Part shown: positions 35,190 to 46,099 of the stretch, piece by piece
Numbering within the stretch: position 1 is the stretch's first letter
Layout: every line of letters begins with the position of its first letter
Assembly (NCBI RefSeq): GCF_039729015.1
Contig: NZ_CP155792.1
Location: 1,760,001-1,824,000, forward strand
Source of the DNA: Blastococcus sp. HT6-30
GTDB lineage: Bacteria; Actinomycetota; Actinomycetes; Mycobacteriales; Geodermatophilaceae
Length of the DNA: 64,000 nucleotides
Direction of reading: 5' to 3'
Notes under the pieces: model-generated
The model's database searches: none
What the model saw: only the letters and a program-made list of their open reading frames with translations
What the model was told of the DNA's origin: nothing
Position numbers and translations under genes: made by a program

Positions 35190-35483
35190 CCGCATGAGTA
35201 CAGCAGCGCGTTCCGGCCGCCGGCAGGAAGCGCGCCGCGGTGGACGGCTCTGCATCGAACCCGGTGCGGAGGCCTCTTCCGCACCGGATCCGCCGTCGAC
35301 CTGCCCGGCGGCCGTCGATGAGAATCCGGGCCGCTCTCCTCGTCGGCCGCCGATCGCGTCGGCGGCAAGGGGCGCCTGAACGCGGTCCCTTTGCCGTCGT
35401 TCAGGTGCTTGCCTGCGTCCTCGACTGGGCGCTCGACCGGCTGGTGACGGTCTTCCACCCCTGGCACGGGCCCAGGGCGGGGC
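35190..35483. other. Gene-free, structured spacer between tRNA-Pro and htpX
   Basis: I see no credible gene here. Two further inverted repeats are present: a perfect 10-bp one (CCGGTGCGGA at 35261-35270 and TCCGCACCGG at 35278-35287) and an 11-bp one (35372-35382 with 35398-35408, one wobble). The second could terminate htpX, which runs toward it. No direct repeat of the tRNA 3' end was found here by eye. Confidence 0.6.
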
Positions 35484-36452
35484 TCAGACGCGCGTTCCGG
35501 TGAGTCGGGCGATGCGCTCGACGGTGGGCGGGTGGGTCATGAAGAGCACCGAGAGCGAACGCCCGTGGCCGGTGAGCGGGTTGACGATGTACTTCGAGGC
35601 CTGCGCCGGCTCGACGCGCATGGGCGTGCTGCGGGCGACCTGCTCGATCTTGGCCAGGGCGCTGGCGAGGGCATGCCCGTCGCCCAGCAGCGCGGCTCCG
35701 GTGCGGTCGGCCTCGAACTCCCGGCTGCGGGAGAGCGCCAGCTGCAGCAAGGCGGCGACGAACGGAGCGACCAGCGCGGTGACGAGGGTGGCCAGCAGTC
35801 CCGGGTCCTCGTCGTCGTCCGACGCGCCGAAGAAGGGCAGCCAGCCGATCAGGTTCGCGAAGAGGCTGATCCCGGTGGCCAGAGCTGCCGCGACCGAGGT
35901 GAGCAGCACGTCCCGGTTACCCACGTGGGCCAGTTCGTGGGCCAGCACCGCCTTGAGCTCCCGGGGGGTGAGCAGGTCGAGAAGTCCGCGGGTGACCGCA
36001 ACGGCCGCATGCCGCGGGTTGCGTCCGGTGGCGAAGGCGTTGGGCTGCCGGTCCGGTGTCACGTACAGCCGTGGCATGGGCAGGCCCGCCTCGGCGGAGA
36101 GTTCCTGCACGATGCGGTGGTAGACCGGCATCTCCCGGGCAGTCACGGGGACGGCGCCGGCGGCCATGAGGGCCAGTCGGTCGGAGAACCAGTACGAACC
36201 ACCCACGGTGGCCAAACCGAGCAGCAGACCGACGAGGGCGCCGACCCGGCCGAACAGCGACCCGAGGGCGACCAGCAGCCCGCCGAGGCCGGCCAGGAGC
36301 ACGGCCGTCTTGACGCCGTTCCAGCCCCGGCGCGCGGGCGAGAAGAACCGGCGGCGCGGCACGGGTCCGGTCGGGGGGAAGTGCCGGCCCCCGCCCCGTG
36401 TGCTCGGGCGCGCGGTCCGGGAGTGGGTGAGCGGCGGTAGCACTGTGGTCAT
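35484..36452 (-). CDS. htpX: HtpX-type membrane metalloprotease (M48)
   Basis: 322 aa on the complementary strand, with GGAGGGAGGG upstream of the chosen ATG 36452. Two N-terminal membrane helices (residues about 48-63 and 68-86), the zinc-binding HELAH at 172-176, two further hydrophobic segments, and a third ligand Glu in SREFEADRTG. HtpX cleaves misfolded membrane proteins and works alongside FtsH. It is divergent from the HtrA-like gene (230 bp apart), and a SigH-like promoter lies upstream. Confidence 0.93.
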   Translation of the reverse strand: MTTVLPPLTHSRTARPSTRGGGRHFPPTGPVPRRRFFSPARRGWNGVKTAVLLAGLGGLLVALGSLFGRVGALVGLLLGLATVGGSYWFSDRLALMAAGAVPVTAREMPVYHRIVQELSAEAGLPMPRLYVTPDRQPNAFATGRNPRHAAVAVTRGLLDLLTPRELKAVLAHELAHVGNRDVLLTSVAAALATGISLFANLIGWLPFFGASDDDEDPGLLATLVTALVAPFVAALLQLALSRSREFEADRTGAALLGDGHALASALAKIEQVARSTPMRVEPAQASKYIVNPLTGHGRSLSVLFMTHPPTVERIARLTGTRV

Positions 36453-36525
36453 CGTTGTCCCTCCCTCCTCCTCAGGGGGGCGTCCGCGCCGCATCTCTGC
36501 GGCGATCGTGTGTGACACCCGGAGA

Positions 36526-36553
36526 GACGCACACGCCGTAGGGTGTTGTTCCC
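36526..36553 (-). promoter_or_regulatory. Candidate ECF-type (SigH/SigR-like) promoter of htpX
   Basis: On the complementary strand GGGAAC (36553-36548) is followed by 18 nt and CGTC (36529-36526). This is close to the GGAAY-N18-GTT pattern of SigR/SigH promoters, with an imperfect -10. It lies 74 bp before the htpX start. Confidence 0.35.
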
Positions 36554-36682
36554 GCACTCTCCGACGCCGGATGCCGTTCACAGGTCCGACGCCCCGAGGG
36601 GCTGAGGCATGGGTGGTCCGAGGCGCCGGGCGCGGCGAGGAGTGGTCGACCGTGGCCATGGTCGGTGGACGGGGAGGTAGCG

Positions 36683-37732
36683 GTGGCGGTCCGGAAGAGC
36701 CGGCGGATCCTCTGGTCCCTGCTGGCCGTCGTGCTCGTCAGCGGTGGGTGCACGGGCACTGACGACGCTCCGGATGATGCCGCTTCCCCCACGACCCATC
36801 CGGCGGAGCAGGCCGGGGCCGCCACGTTGGATCTCGTCCCGGAGGTGGCCGCGCGGTTGCAGCCGAGCGTGGTGACCATCCTGACCGCCGGCGGCAGCGG
36901 CAGCGGGGTCGTCTACGACGCGGACGGCTTGATCGTCACCAACGAACACGTGGTGCGCGGTGCGACGGCGGTCGAGGTCGCCTTCGCCGACGGGCAACGT
37001 GTGGCCGGCACCGTGCTCGCCACCGACGTCGTCACCGATCTCGCACTGGTCGAGGCAGACCGGACCGGACTGCCTGAGGCGCGTTTCCAGCCCGGGCTGC
37101 CCCGGATCGGGGAGCTCGCCATCGTGATCGGCAGTCCGCTGGGGTTCGAGAGCACCGTGACGGCCGGAATCATCTCTGGGCTGCACCGCGAGATACCCGG
37201 GAGCGCCAGGCAGAGTCAGGCCCTGGTCGACCTCATCCAGACCGACGCCGCGATCAGCCCCGGCAACAGTGGTGGGGCTGTGGTGGACCGGGACGGCGAC
37301 GTCGTCGGGATCAGCGAGGCCTACATCCCCCCGCAGGCCGGGGCGGTGTCCCTCGGCTTCGCCATCCCGTCGGCCACGGTGATCGACGTGGTCGAGCAGT
37401 TGCTCGAGGACGGGCAGGCAGCACACGCCTTTCTCGGTGTGGAGCCGGCCCCGATCACTGCTCAGATCGCCGAGCATCTCGGGCTACCCAGCAGCGAGGG
37501 GGTCATCGTCGCGGCGGTGGTTCCCGGAGGTCCCGCGATGGCCGCCGGGATACGCCCCGGTGACGTGATCCTGGCCGTGGACGACGAACCCACCACGAGT
37601 CCCGAGGAGTTGCTGGCGGTTCTGCGCGCCCGCGAACCCGGCGACACCATCACCATGACCGTCCGCTCCACCGACGGCGAGGAGCGTGAGGTGGACGTCG
37701 TGCTCGACGCCCGCCCAGGATCCACCGACTAG
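36683..37732 (+). CDS. HtrA/DegP-type serine protease with PDZ domain, probable lipoprotein
   Basis: 349 aa from GTG 36683 (GGGGAGG upstream); GTG 36665 is possible. An N-terminal hydrophobic signal ends in a lipobox-like VSGGC (Cys23). The trypsin-like domain has a complete triad: His89 in VTNEHVVRG, Asp119 in VTDLALVE and Ser196 in SPGNSGGAV. One PDZ domain follows (FLGVEPAPITAQIAEHLG to VRSTDGEEREVDVVLD). The protein would act outside the membrane on misfolded proteins. It opens the right-hand side of the stress cluster. Confidence 0.92.
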   Translation: MAVRKSRRILWSLLAVVLVSGGCTGTDDAPDDAASPTTHPAEQAGAATLDLVPEVAARLQPSVVTILTAGGSGSGVVYDADGLIVTNEHVVRGATAVEVAFADGQRVAGTVLATDVVTDLALVEADRTGLPEARFQPGLPRIGELAIVIGSPLGFESTVTAGIISGLHREIPGSARQSQALVDLIQTDAAISPGNSGGAVVDRDGDVVGISEAYIPPQAGAVSLGFAIPSATVIDVVEQLLEDGQAAHAFLGVEPAPITAQIAEHLGLPSSEGVIVAAVVPGGPAMAAGIRPGDVILAVDDEPTTSPEELLAVLRAREPGDTITMTVRSTDGEEREVDVVLDARPGSTD

Positions 37733-37963
37733 GGATCCCGTTCCCGCGGGCGTGCGGCGCCGGGTGCGGTGGGGCCTCCCTTCCCGCCAGGGGCCGCCGT
37801 CCCACCGCGTCCGGAACCTGCTGCCGACGCCTGTTCGTGAGGTATACGGGCGGGGAACATCGCCTCGGCGACGGCGACGGCCGGTCCACCGTCGGAGGAG
37901 CAGGTGGCCTGCCGTGGGCGGCAGCGCGTAGGTCCGGGTGTGAGCTGTGGAAGGGGGCGCTCG

Positions 37964-40102
37964 ATGACTGGCCGGGACGATGGGGCCGTCACCGGCCGTG
38001 GCCCGGAGCTGAACCGGCGCCACCCTGCCGGTCGGGGCAGCGGCAACGGCCTGCGATGGCGGCCCCCGTGGCGGGTGGAGGGGGAACGGCCGGACACCGA
38101 ATCCGACCGGTGGGTCGACAGCTGGCGCCGGCCCGGCGGTAGCCGGTTCTGGCTGGTGCTCGCCGGCTTGCTGACGCTGAACTGGCTGCTGTCGGGACTC
38201 CTGCTCGCCCCACCGCAGCGCCTGGAGGTTCCGTACACGGTCTTCCGTGAGCAGGTCGAGGCGGGAAACGTCGCCGAGGTCACCGCGATCGGGGACACCA
38301 TCGAGGGACGATTCGAGCAGGCGGTGACCTATCCCCCCGATAGGCAGGGGACCGGCTCGGATCAACAGCTGCCCGCACCCGGCGATCAGGCGCGGAGCGC
38401 AACCCTGTTCTCGACCCAGCGCCCATCATTCGCCGACGACGGTCTGATGATCCTGCTGCTGCGGGAGAACGTCACCGTGAACGCCGAGCCGCCGGACCGT
38501 GTCCCGGTATGGCAGCAACTGCTGCTCGGTTTCGGTCCCACCATCCTGCTCGTCCTGCTGCTGGTGTGGTTGGCCCGCCGCTCGGCCGCTGGAGCCGGGC
38601 TGGGAGGTGGTCTGGGTCTGGGCAAGTCCAAGGCCCGCCGGTACACCCCCGACGCCGGGCCCCGCACCACGTTCGCCGACGTGGCCGGCATCGACGACGT
38701 GGAGGAGGAGGTCAAAGAGGTCGTCGACTTCCTCCGCACCCCCGATCGCTACCGACGCCTGGGTGCCACCGTGCCCAAGGGCGTCCTGCTCGCCGGACCC
38801 CCCGGTACGGGCAAGACGCTGCTGGCACGCGCCGTGGCCGGTGAAGCCGGGGTCCCGTTCTTCTCGGTCTCGGCCGCTGAGTTCATCGAGATGATCGTCG
38901 GGGTCGGGGCCAGTCGGGTGCGTGACTTGTTCGAACAGGCCAAGAAGGAAGCCCCCGCGATCATCTTCATCGACGAGCTCGATGCCATCGGCCGGGCACG
39001 TGGCGGTGGGGTCACGGTCGGAGGGCACGACGAGCGGGAGCAGACGCTCAACCAGATCCTGACCGAGATGGATGGCTTCGACGGCAGCGAAGGCGTCGTC
39101 GTCATGGCCGCAACCAATCGCCCGGAGATCCTCGACCCGGCGTTGCTGCGAGCCGGCCGGTTCGACCGCCGAGTCGCGGTCAACCCACCCGACACGAACG
39201 GTCGGCAACAGATCCTCGCCGTGCACACCCGCGGCGTGCCGACCGCGGACGACGTGGACCTGGCCGTGCTCGCGTCGGCCACCTCAGGAATGGTCGGCGC
39301 CGACCTGCGCAACCTCGTCAACGAGGCCGCGCTTCTCGCCGCCCGTCGCAGCCATGACCGTGTGCAGATGGCCGACTTCACCGACGCCTTGGAGAAGATA
39401 GTTCTCGGCGCGGAACGGAAGATCCTGCTGTCTTCGGAGGAGCGGGAGCGCACCGCCTACCACGAAGCCGGCCACGCACTGCTGGGCATGCTCACCCCCG
39501 GCGCCGACCCGGTCCGCAAGATCTCCATCATCCCGCGCGGCATGGCCCTCGGTGTCACCCTGCAGAGCCCCGAGACCGACCGCTACGGCTACAGCCGGCG
39601 ATATCTGCGCGGCCGCATCGTCGGAGCTCTCGGCGGCCGTGCGGCGGAGGAACTCGCCTACGGCGACATCACGACGGGTGCAGAGAACGACCTGGAACAG
39701 GCCACGAGGATCGCCCGTCAGATGGTGGGCCGGTGGGGCATGTCCGATGCCGTGGGGCCGGTGTCGGTGCTGCCGGACCCCCGAGCCGAGCAATCCGTGG
39801 CGCTGGACGGAAACGGGCCCGCTCCGGCCACGCGGGAACTGGTCGACACCGAGGTTCGCCGCCTCCTGGACGAGTGCTACGCCCAGGCCCGCGACACCCT
39901 GGCTCAACACCGTGACGGGCTCGAACGCCTGGCTCGCGCACTGCTGGCTGCCGAGACCCTTGACGCCGACCAGGCCTGTGCGTCCGTCGGACTGCCCAGG
40001 CGAGCGTTCGCAGATGCCACGCGCCCTCCGGCCGGAGAAGACCACAGTCCGGCTGCGCACGTCGGCCGGTCCGCGGATCCGATGACGCTCCGCGGACGCT
40101 AG
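37964..40102 (+). CDS. ftsH: FtsH-type AAA+ membrane protease
   Basis: 712 aa from ATG 37964 with AAGGGGG 7 nt upstream. Two membrane helices (about 61-81 and 185-205) flank an extracytoplasmic domain; the AAA domain has Walker [10 protein letters not shown] (about 279-286), Walker [12 protein letters not shown] (about 333-343) and the second region of homology [19 protein letters not shown]. The zinc site HEAGH is at 500-504. The enzyme extracts and degrades membrane and soluble proteins. The N-terminus is longer and more charged than in housekeeping FtsH, so this is probably an accessory copy (inference). Confidence 0.95.
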   Translation: MTGRDDGAVTGRGPELNRRHPAGRGSGNGLRWRPPWRVEGERPDTESDRWVDSWRRPGGSRFWLVLAGLLTLNWLLSGLLLAPPQRLEVPYTVFREQVEAGNVAEVTAIGDTIEGRFEQAVTYPPDRQGTGSDQQLPAPGDQARSATLFSTQRPSFADDGLMILLLRENVTVNAEPPDRVPVWQQLLLGFGPTILLVLLLVWLARRSAAGAGLGGGLGLGKSKARRYTPDAGPRTTFADVAGIDDVEEEVKEVVDFLRTPDRYRRLGATVPKGVLLAGPPGTGKTLLARAVAGEAGVPFFSVSAAEFIEMIVGVGASRVRDLFEQAKKEAPAIIFIDELDAIGRARGGGVTVGGHDEREQTLNQILTEMDGFDGSEGVVVMAATNRPEILDPALLRAGRFDRRVAVNPPDTNGRQQILAVHTRGVPTADDVDLAVLASATSGMVGADLRNLVNEAALLAARRSHDRVQMADFTDALEKIVLGAERKILLSSEERERTAYHEAGHALLGMLTPGADPVRKISIIPRGMALGVTLQSPETDRYGYSRRYLRGRIVGALGGRAAEELAYGDITTGAENDLEQATRIARQMVGRWGMSDAVGPVSVLPDPRAEQSVALDGNGPAPATRELVDTEVRRLLDECYAQARDTLAQHRDGLERLARALLAAETLDADQACASVGLPRRAFADATRPPAGEDHSPAAHVGRSADPMTLRGR

Positions 40103-40219
40103 ATGGCTCGTCCACGGGGCGGAACCACCCCTCGGCCCCCAGCTCGGCACTGTGGAGCGGGGCCCTGAGCAGCCTGAAGCAGGCCGACCCGAGAGAACGT
40201 CGTCGGGAGGACCTGCAGC

Positions 40220-40246
40220 GGGAATCTACAGCGCTCGTTGCAGGTT
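40220..40246 (+). promoter_or_regulatory. SigR/SigH-like promoter upstream of hsp20
   Basis: GGGAAT (40220-40225), an 18-nt spacer, then GTT (40244-40246). This matches the GGGAAT-N18-GTT consensus of actinobacterial SigR/SigH, which respond to heat and disulfide stress. It lies 70 bp before the Hsp20 ATG, in the 213-bp gap after ftsH. The assignment is by eye; no transcript start is known. Confidence 0.55.
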
Positions 40247-40315
40247 TGAGGTGGTGTCACTGCGGCCATTGCATGGTCGCAGCCCATCTTCCGGTTCGAG
40301 AGGAGGTTGACTCAG

Positions 40316-40759
40316 ATGACACTGCCTGTCCGTTCACGGTCGCGTGCAGTCGCCAGTTGGGATCCCTTCCGTGAGCTGGACGAGCTGACCGAGCGCGTGA
40401 ACTCCCTGTGGGAGGCGAACCTCGACGGGGCTCTGCACGGCTGGGCCCCGCTCGCCGACGTGGAGGAGACCGACGACGCCTACGTCGTCGAGATCGACCT
40501 GCCGGGGGTCAAGCGCGACGACATCGACATCCAGCTCGGTGACCGTCGGCTCACCGTCTCCGGTGAGGTCAAGGACAAGGAGCGGACGGGGATCCTCCGT
40601 CGCCGCACCCGTCGCATCGGGCAGTTCCAGTACTCGGTCACCCTGCCCGCCGAGGTCGACGCGGACGAGGTCAGCGCTCAGCTCGATGAGGGTGTGCTGA
40701 CCGTTCGGGTGCCCAAGCCCGAGCAGGCCAAGCCGCGACGCATCCAGATCAGCCGCTGA
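40316..40759 (+). CDS. Hsp20/alpha-crystallin small heat-shock protein (first copy)
   Basis: 147 aa from ATG 40316; AGGAGG at 40301-40306. It has an alpha-crystallin domain (LADVEETDDAYVVEIDLPGV, DIDIQLGDRRLTVSGEV, LPAEVDADEVSAQLDEGVLT) and a C-terminal extension KPEQAKPRRIQIS. It is an ATP-independent holdase that keeps unfolding proteins soluble for DnaK and ClpB. It has an N-terminal WDPFRELDELTERVNSLWE segment as in Hsp18-type proteins. Confidence 0.93.
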   Translation: MTLPVRSRSRAVASWDPFRELDELTERVNSLWEANLDGALHGWAPLADVEETDDAYVVEIDLPGVKRDDIDIQLGDRRLTVSGEVKDKERTGILRRRTRRIGQFQYSVTLPAEVDADEVSAQLDEGVLTVRVPKPEQAKPRRIQISR

Positions 40760-40937
40760 TCTCCCGACTGGCCCCACCGGGCAAGACGTCTGTAGCCCAG
40801 GCTCAGAGCGGCTCTCACCCGAGGCCCTCCGAGCAGACATCCGGGGGTGTCCCGGGTTGGCGTGCTGTCCCCCTGCCGACCCGGGGCTCTCCGGAGTCCA
40901 AAGCGATCCTCGCTCACTCGCGAAGAGGTGCGATGCA

Positions 40938-41669
40938 ATGTCCTCCCCTGCAACTCTCGGCGTGCCCAGCCGCCTCCACCAGCTGGAAGAGCGTTTCGCC
41001 GAGATCGGCGACCAGCTCGACGACTCGCCTGTCACCGAGGCGCTCTCCGTCCTCCATGCGATCGTGCAGGAAGTGGCCCGGCAGGCCCCGCCACCGATCC
41101 AGGGTTCAGCCGACGCCGCAGGTATCACGCTGCGGGATGTGGCTGACCTCTACCTGACGGCGCCACCGATGGCCGGAGCTGCCGAGTCGACCGGTCTTCC
41201 CGTCGGAACGACCGCGCCGGATTTCACACTGCCGGACGCCAACGGCGAACCTGTGAGCCTCTCGGACTTCCGCGGGCGAACCGTGGTCCTGGTGTTCTAC
41301 CCCCTGGACTGGAGTCCCGGGTGCAGTCGCCAGCTGGAGCTCTACCAGCAGGAGCTGGCAGAGTTCGACGCCCGCGACGCGGCACTCATCGGGGTGTCCG
41401 CGGACTCCCTCTACAGCCACGGTGCGTGGGCCGCCGTCCGGGGGATCACCTTTCCGCTGTTGGCGGACTTCCATCCGAAGGGCGATGTCGCCCAGCGGTA
41501 CGGCGTGTGGCGGGAGTCCGACGGCTTCAGCGACCGTGCCCTGTACGTCATCGACCGTGACGGTGTGATCCGTCACGCCCATGTGTCGCCGCGGGTGGAG
41601 CACCTCCCCGACATCTACGAACTCTTCGCCACGCTCGACCGGCTGACCGATCAGCAGCCGGCGGCCTGA
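40938..41669 (+). CDS. Peroxiredoxin (AhpC/TSA family) with N-terminal helical extension
   Basis: 243 aa from ATG 40938. Residues 1-85 are an extra helical region (LHQLEERFAEIGDQLDDSPV). The thioredoxin-fold peroxidase domain follows with GTTAPDFTLPDANGEPVSLS and the peroxidatic Cys129 in FYPLDWSPGCSRQLE, then VSADSLYSHGAWAAVRGITF. It reduces hydroperoxides, probably with electrons from the cluster's thioredoxin or glutaredoxin-like protein (inference). The extension is not part of the standard family. Confidence 0.88.
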   Translation: MSSPATLGVPSRLHQLEERFAEIGDQLDDSPVTEALSVLHAIVQEVARQAPPPIQGSADAAGITLRDVADLYLTAPPMAGAAESTGLPVGTTAPDFTLPDANGEPVSLSDFRGRTVVLVFYPLDWSPGCSRQLELYQQELAEFDARDAALIGVSADSLYSHGAWAAVRGITFPLLADFHPKGDVAQRYGVWRESDGFSDRALYVIDRDGVIRHAHVSPRVEHLPDIYELFATLDRLTDQQPAA

Positions 41670-41734
41670 CGGGCGGGTTCTGCTCCCGGCCGGCACGTCG
41701 AAGAAGGAAGTGTGCACGAGAAGGAGGTCGCCTC

Positions 41735-42034
41735 ATGGCAATCATGGCAACCCCTGCCATGGCTGGGGGTCGTCCGTCTGTCGGCGTATCCCCGGTCACC
41801 GTCTACGGCAGCCGATGGTGCGGGATCACCCAGATGACCCGCCGCATGCTGGACAGAGCCGGTGTGCCCTACCGCTACGTCGACCTGGACCTGCACCCGG
41901 AGATGAAGCGACGGCTGCGGTGGATGGCCGGCGGTGACGTACGCAACCCCGTCGTCGACGTCGCAGGCGAGTGGTTGGAACAACCCAGCGCCCGGCAGCT
42001 CCACTGGGTGCTCGCTCGGCACGGGCTGATCTGA
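41735..42034 (+). CDS. Glutaredoxin-like thioredoxin-fold protein with single active-site Cys
   Basis: 99 aa, ATG with AAGGAGG 7 nt upstream. VTVYGSRWCGITQMTRRMLD with YRYVDLDLHPEMKRRLRWMA and a cis-Pro-type NPVVDV resembles actinobacterial mycoredoxin/glutaredoxin-like proteins. Only one Cys is present (Cys29, WCGIT in place of CxxC), so a monothiol mechanism is expected if it is active. It lies between the peroxiredoxin and the DUF2267 gene. Confidence 0.82.
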   Translation: MAIMATPAMAGGRPSVGVSPVTVYGSRWCGITQMTRRMLDRAGVPYRYVDLDLHPEMKRRLRWMAGGDVRNPVVDVAGEWLEQPSARQLHWVLARHGLI

Positions 42035-42123
42035 CCGGACCGACGCACATCCGACCATCGCCGCGGCACCAGACCAGGCCGGGTAGTCGACATCCCGGAG
42101 CGATGCAGCAGGAAAGGAGCGTC

Positions 42124-42507
42124 ATGCGGTACGACGAGTTCCTCGCCAGAGTCCGCGAACAGGGCGGGTACGCCGATCGATCGGAAGCCGACCGGACGGC
42201 ACGTGTCGTGCTCGGCTTGCTCAGCCAGCGGCTGGTCGACGGCGAACGGAAGGACCTTGCCGCCCAGCTCCCCGGCGAGCTGCAGGACGCCGTGCTGACC
42301 GCCCCGTCCCAGGAGGTGTTCGGCGTGGAGGAGTTCCTGCGCCGGATCGCCCGAGAGCTGTCAGCCACCGAGGAGACCGCCCGCTGGGACGCCAGCGCGG
42401 TCCTCACCACACTCGCCGGGGCGATCAGCGGAGGAGAGGTCAATCAGATCCTGACCCAGCTCCCGGCCGGCTACGCCCCCCTGTTCGGCAAGACGGATCT
42501 CGCCTGA
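42124..42507 (+). CDS. DUF2267 domain protein
   Basis: 127 aa from ATG 42124, preceded by AAAGGAG. MRYDEFLARVREQGGYADRS, TARVVLGLLSQRLVDGERKD and VNQILTQLPAGYAPLF match the DUF2267 family of small all-helical proteins. The biochemical role is unknown; such genes often sit among Hsp20 and other stress genes. It precedes a strong terminator, so it ends the hsp20-Prx-Grx unit. Confidence 0.85.
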   Translation: MRYDEFLARVREQGGYADRSEADRTARVVLGLLSQRLVDGERKDLAAQLPGELQDAVLTAPSQEVFGVEEFLRRIARELSATEETARWDASAVLTTLAGAISGGEVNQILTQLPAGYAPLFGKTDLA

Positions 42508-42562
42508 CGGCGGCCGGAACCGCCGGGCTCCGCCGAGGAGGGGTCCGGGCTGGCGCGGCAAC

Positions 42563-42597
42563 CGTGGTCCGTCCCGCCAGCGGTGGGACGGACCACG
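42563..42597 (+). terminator. Strong hairpin terminator after DUF2267 gene
   Basis: A perfect 13-bp stem: CGTGGTCCGTCCC (42563-42575) with GGGACGGACCACG (42585-42597), and a 9-nt loop that can add three more pairs. It separates this unit from the second hsp20. Confidence 0.75.
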
Positions 42598-42674
42598 AGC
42601 GCTCGGCGATGTTCCATCGAGTTCCATGACGGGGACGGATCCGCAGGAGTCCTACCGGAGGGCTCGGTTCACCA

Positions 42675-42697
42675 CCGCAAAAAATCTCTGTTTGCGG
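42675..42697 (+). promoter_or_regulatory. Candidate operator upstream of second hsp20
   Basis: An inverted repeat CCGCAAA-N9-TTTGCGG (42675-42681 and 42691-42697) in the only A/T-rich patch of the spacer, 94 bp before the ATG. The N9 spacing is like CIRCE, but the sequence is not CIRCE or the HspR HAIR site. It could be a binding site for an unknown regulator. Confidence 0.4.
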
Positions 42698-42790
42698 CTG
42701 CAAGTTTGGGGAAGGCTGGAGGTGCGGCGGGTCTCCTCGACGGAGGGAGCAAGCCGCTCGCGTCCACAACCGTCAGGAAGGAGTGTGACC

Positions 42791-43219
42791 ATGAGCGTGA
42801 TGCGCTACGAGCCGTTCGGGGAGCCCTTCCGGGGCCTTGATCGGCTCACCAGCCAGTTGGTGTCGGGCAGGCGCACGCCGATGGGCATGCCGATGGACGT
42901 GTGGCAGGCCGACGACGGTTACCACGTGGCCTTGGACCTGCCGGGCATCGACCCGAGCAGCGTGGAGATCACCTGCGAGCGCAACGTGCTGACCATCCGC
43001 GCCGAACGCCGGGCGGAGTACGAGGAGGGCCACAACGTCCTGCTCGCTGAGCGTCCGCAGGGCGGCTTCACCCGGCAGCTGCAGGTCGGCGATGCCCTGG
43101 ACACCAGCAAGGTGCAGGCCACCTACGACAACGGTGTGCTGATGCTGACCATCCCGGTGGCCGAGTCGGCCCAACCCCGCCGGATCGAGGTGCAGACCGG
43201 GCGCGGTGGCCAGAAGTAG
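42791..43219 (+). CDS. Hsp20/alpha-crystallin small heat-shock protein (second copy)
   Basis: 142 aa, ATG 42791 with AAGGAG upstream. Alpha-crystallin domain with [39 protein letters not shown] and [21 protein letters not shown]-terminal AQPRRIEVQ. It differs from the first copy in sequence and N-terminus (no WDPF box), so the two probably have different client or oligomer properties (inference). It has its own terminator downstream. Confidence 0.92.
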   Translation: MSVMRYEPFGEPFRGLDRLTSQLVSGRRTPMGMPMDVWQADDGYHVALDLPGIDPSSVEITCERNVLTIRAERRAEYEEGHNVLLAERPQGGFTRQLQVGDALDTSKVQATYDNGVLMLTIPVAESAQPRRIEVQTGRGGQK

Positions 43220-43242
43220 CTCTCGGCCGAGGGCGACTCGCA

Positions 43243-43264
43243 GCCGAGCGGCGTGCAGCTCGGC
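43243..43264 (+). terminator. Hairpin after second hsp20
   Basis: A perfect 7-bp stem GCCGAGC/GCTCGGC with an 8-nt loop, 23 nt after the stop codon. Confidence 0.5.
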
Positions 43265-43575
43265 GCCACAGCCGGCCGGCGGGGCTGATCTGGACAGTGG
43301 GCGGTGCGCGAGCCGGCGGCGGGCGTGCCGCGCACCCGACGAGGTCCCAGGGCACGGCCGGCTGTGGCGGTCCTCCAGTGCGGCCGCACCCGCCCACCGA
43401 CCTCGGGGACATGATGGCGGGAGGAGCCTCGCCGCGATCTGCCAGGGGTCCCTGTGCCGGTCTGCAGCGGCCTCAGCGGAGGAGAGCCCTAGCCCACGTC
43501 CCCGGCCGAAGCTGCTGGCTCCCGTGCGTTTCCCCTACTCACTCTTCTTCCTACCGAGCACAACAGGAGGTCGAG
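43265..43575 (+). other. Upstream region of dnaK, no gene seen
   Basis: A GC-rich spacer with no credible coding sequence. I looked for HAIR (CTTGAGT-N7-ACTCAAG), CIRCE and GGAAY-N18-GTT sequences and saw none. AGGAGG at 43565-43570 is the ribosome site of dnaK. The promoter is not recognised. Confidence 0.6.
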
Positions 43576-45459
<1,884 letters not shown>

Positions 45460-45469
45460 GGTGATGGCG

Positions 45470-46099
45470 ATGGCCGACCACGACATCTCCACCGCCGGGC
45501 CCGGCGCCACCGCCTCCGAAGCCCCGGCCACCGGCGCTTCCGCCGGCGGCGGGACCGACGCCGGCGGCCGGGACCCCCACGTCGCCGAACTGCAGCACCA
45601 GGTCGCGGGACTGCAGCAGCAGGTCAGCGAGCTGGAGGACCGGTGGCGGCGCGCCCTGGCCGAGGCGGACAACCTCCGCAAGCGGTACGAACGTGAGGCC
45701 GTCCAGCAGCGTGCCCGGGAGCGGGCACAGGTGGCGGCGGCCTGGCTGCCGGTGCTCGACCACCTGGAACTCGCGCTGGCGCACGCCGCGGCGAACCCCT
45801 CGGCGATCATCGAGGGTGTGCGCGGCGTCCGCGACCAGGCGCTCGCCGTGCTCACCGGCCTGGGCTATCCGCGGCGCGAGGACATCGGCGCCACCTTCGA
45901 CCCGGCCCGGCACGAGGCGGTGGCTGCCACGCCGGTCGATCATGTGCCGGCCGGCACGGTGCTGGAGGTGGTGCGCCCGGGCTACGGGGAAGGGGAGCGG
46001 CTGCTGCGCCCGGCAGCGGTGGTCGTCGCAGCCGCCCCTTCGACTCCCGAGGGCGACGACAGCGGTAGGGAAGACCAGCGGGATCCGGGGGCGCGGTGA
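45470..46099 (+). CDS. grpE: Nucleotide exchange factor GrpE
   Basis: 209 aa from ATG 45470 (GAGGTG 6 nt upstream; ATG 45464 is too close). A coiled coil ([20 protein letters not shown]) precedes the conserved [20 protein letters not shown] and the beta domain with [20 protein letters not shown] and [20 protein letters not shown]. It releases ADP from DnaK. Its stop overlaps the dnaJ start (TGATG). N- and C-termini are low-complexity. Confidence 0.94.
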   Translation: MADHDISTAGPGATASEAPATGASAGGGTDAGGRDPHVAELQHQVAGLQQQVSELEDRWRRALAEADNLRKRYEREAVQQRARERAQVAAAWLPVLDHLELALAHAAANPSAIIEGVRGVRDQALAVLTGLGYPRREDIGATFDPARHEAVAATPVDHVPAGTVLEVVRPGYGEGERLLRPAAVVVAAAPSTPEGDDSGREDQRDPGAR

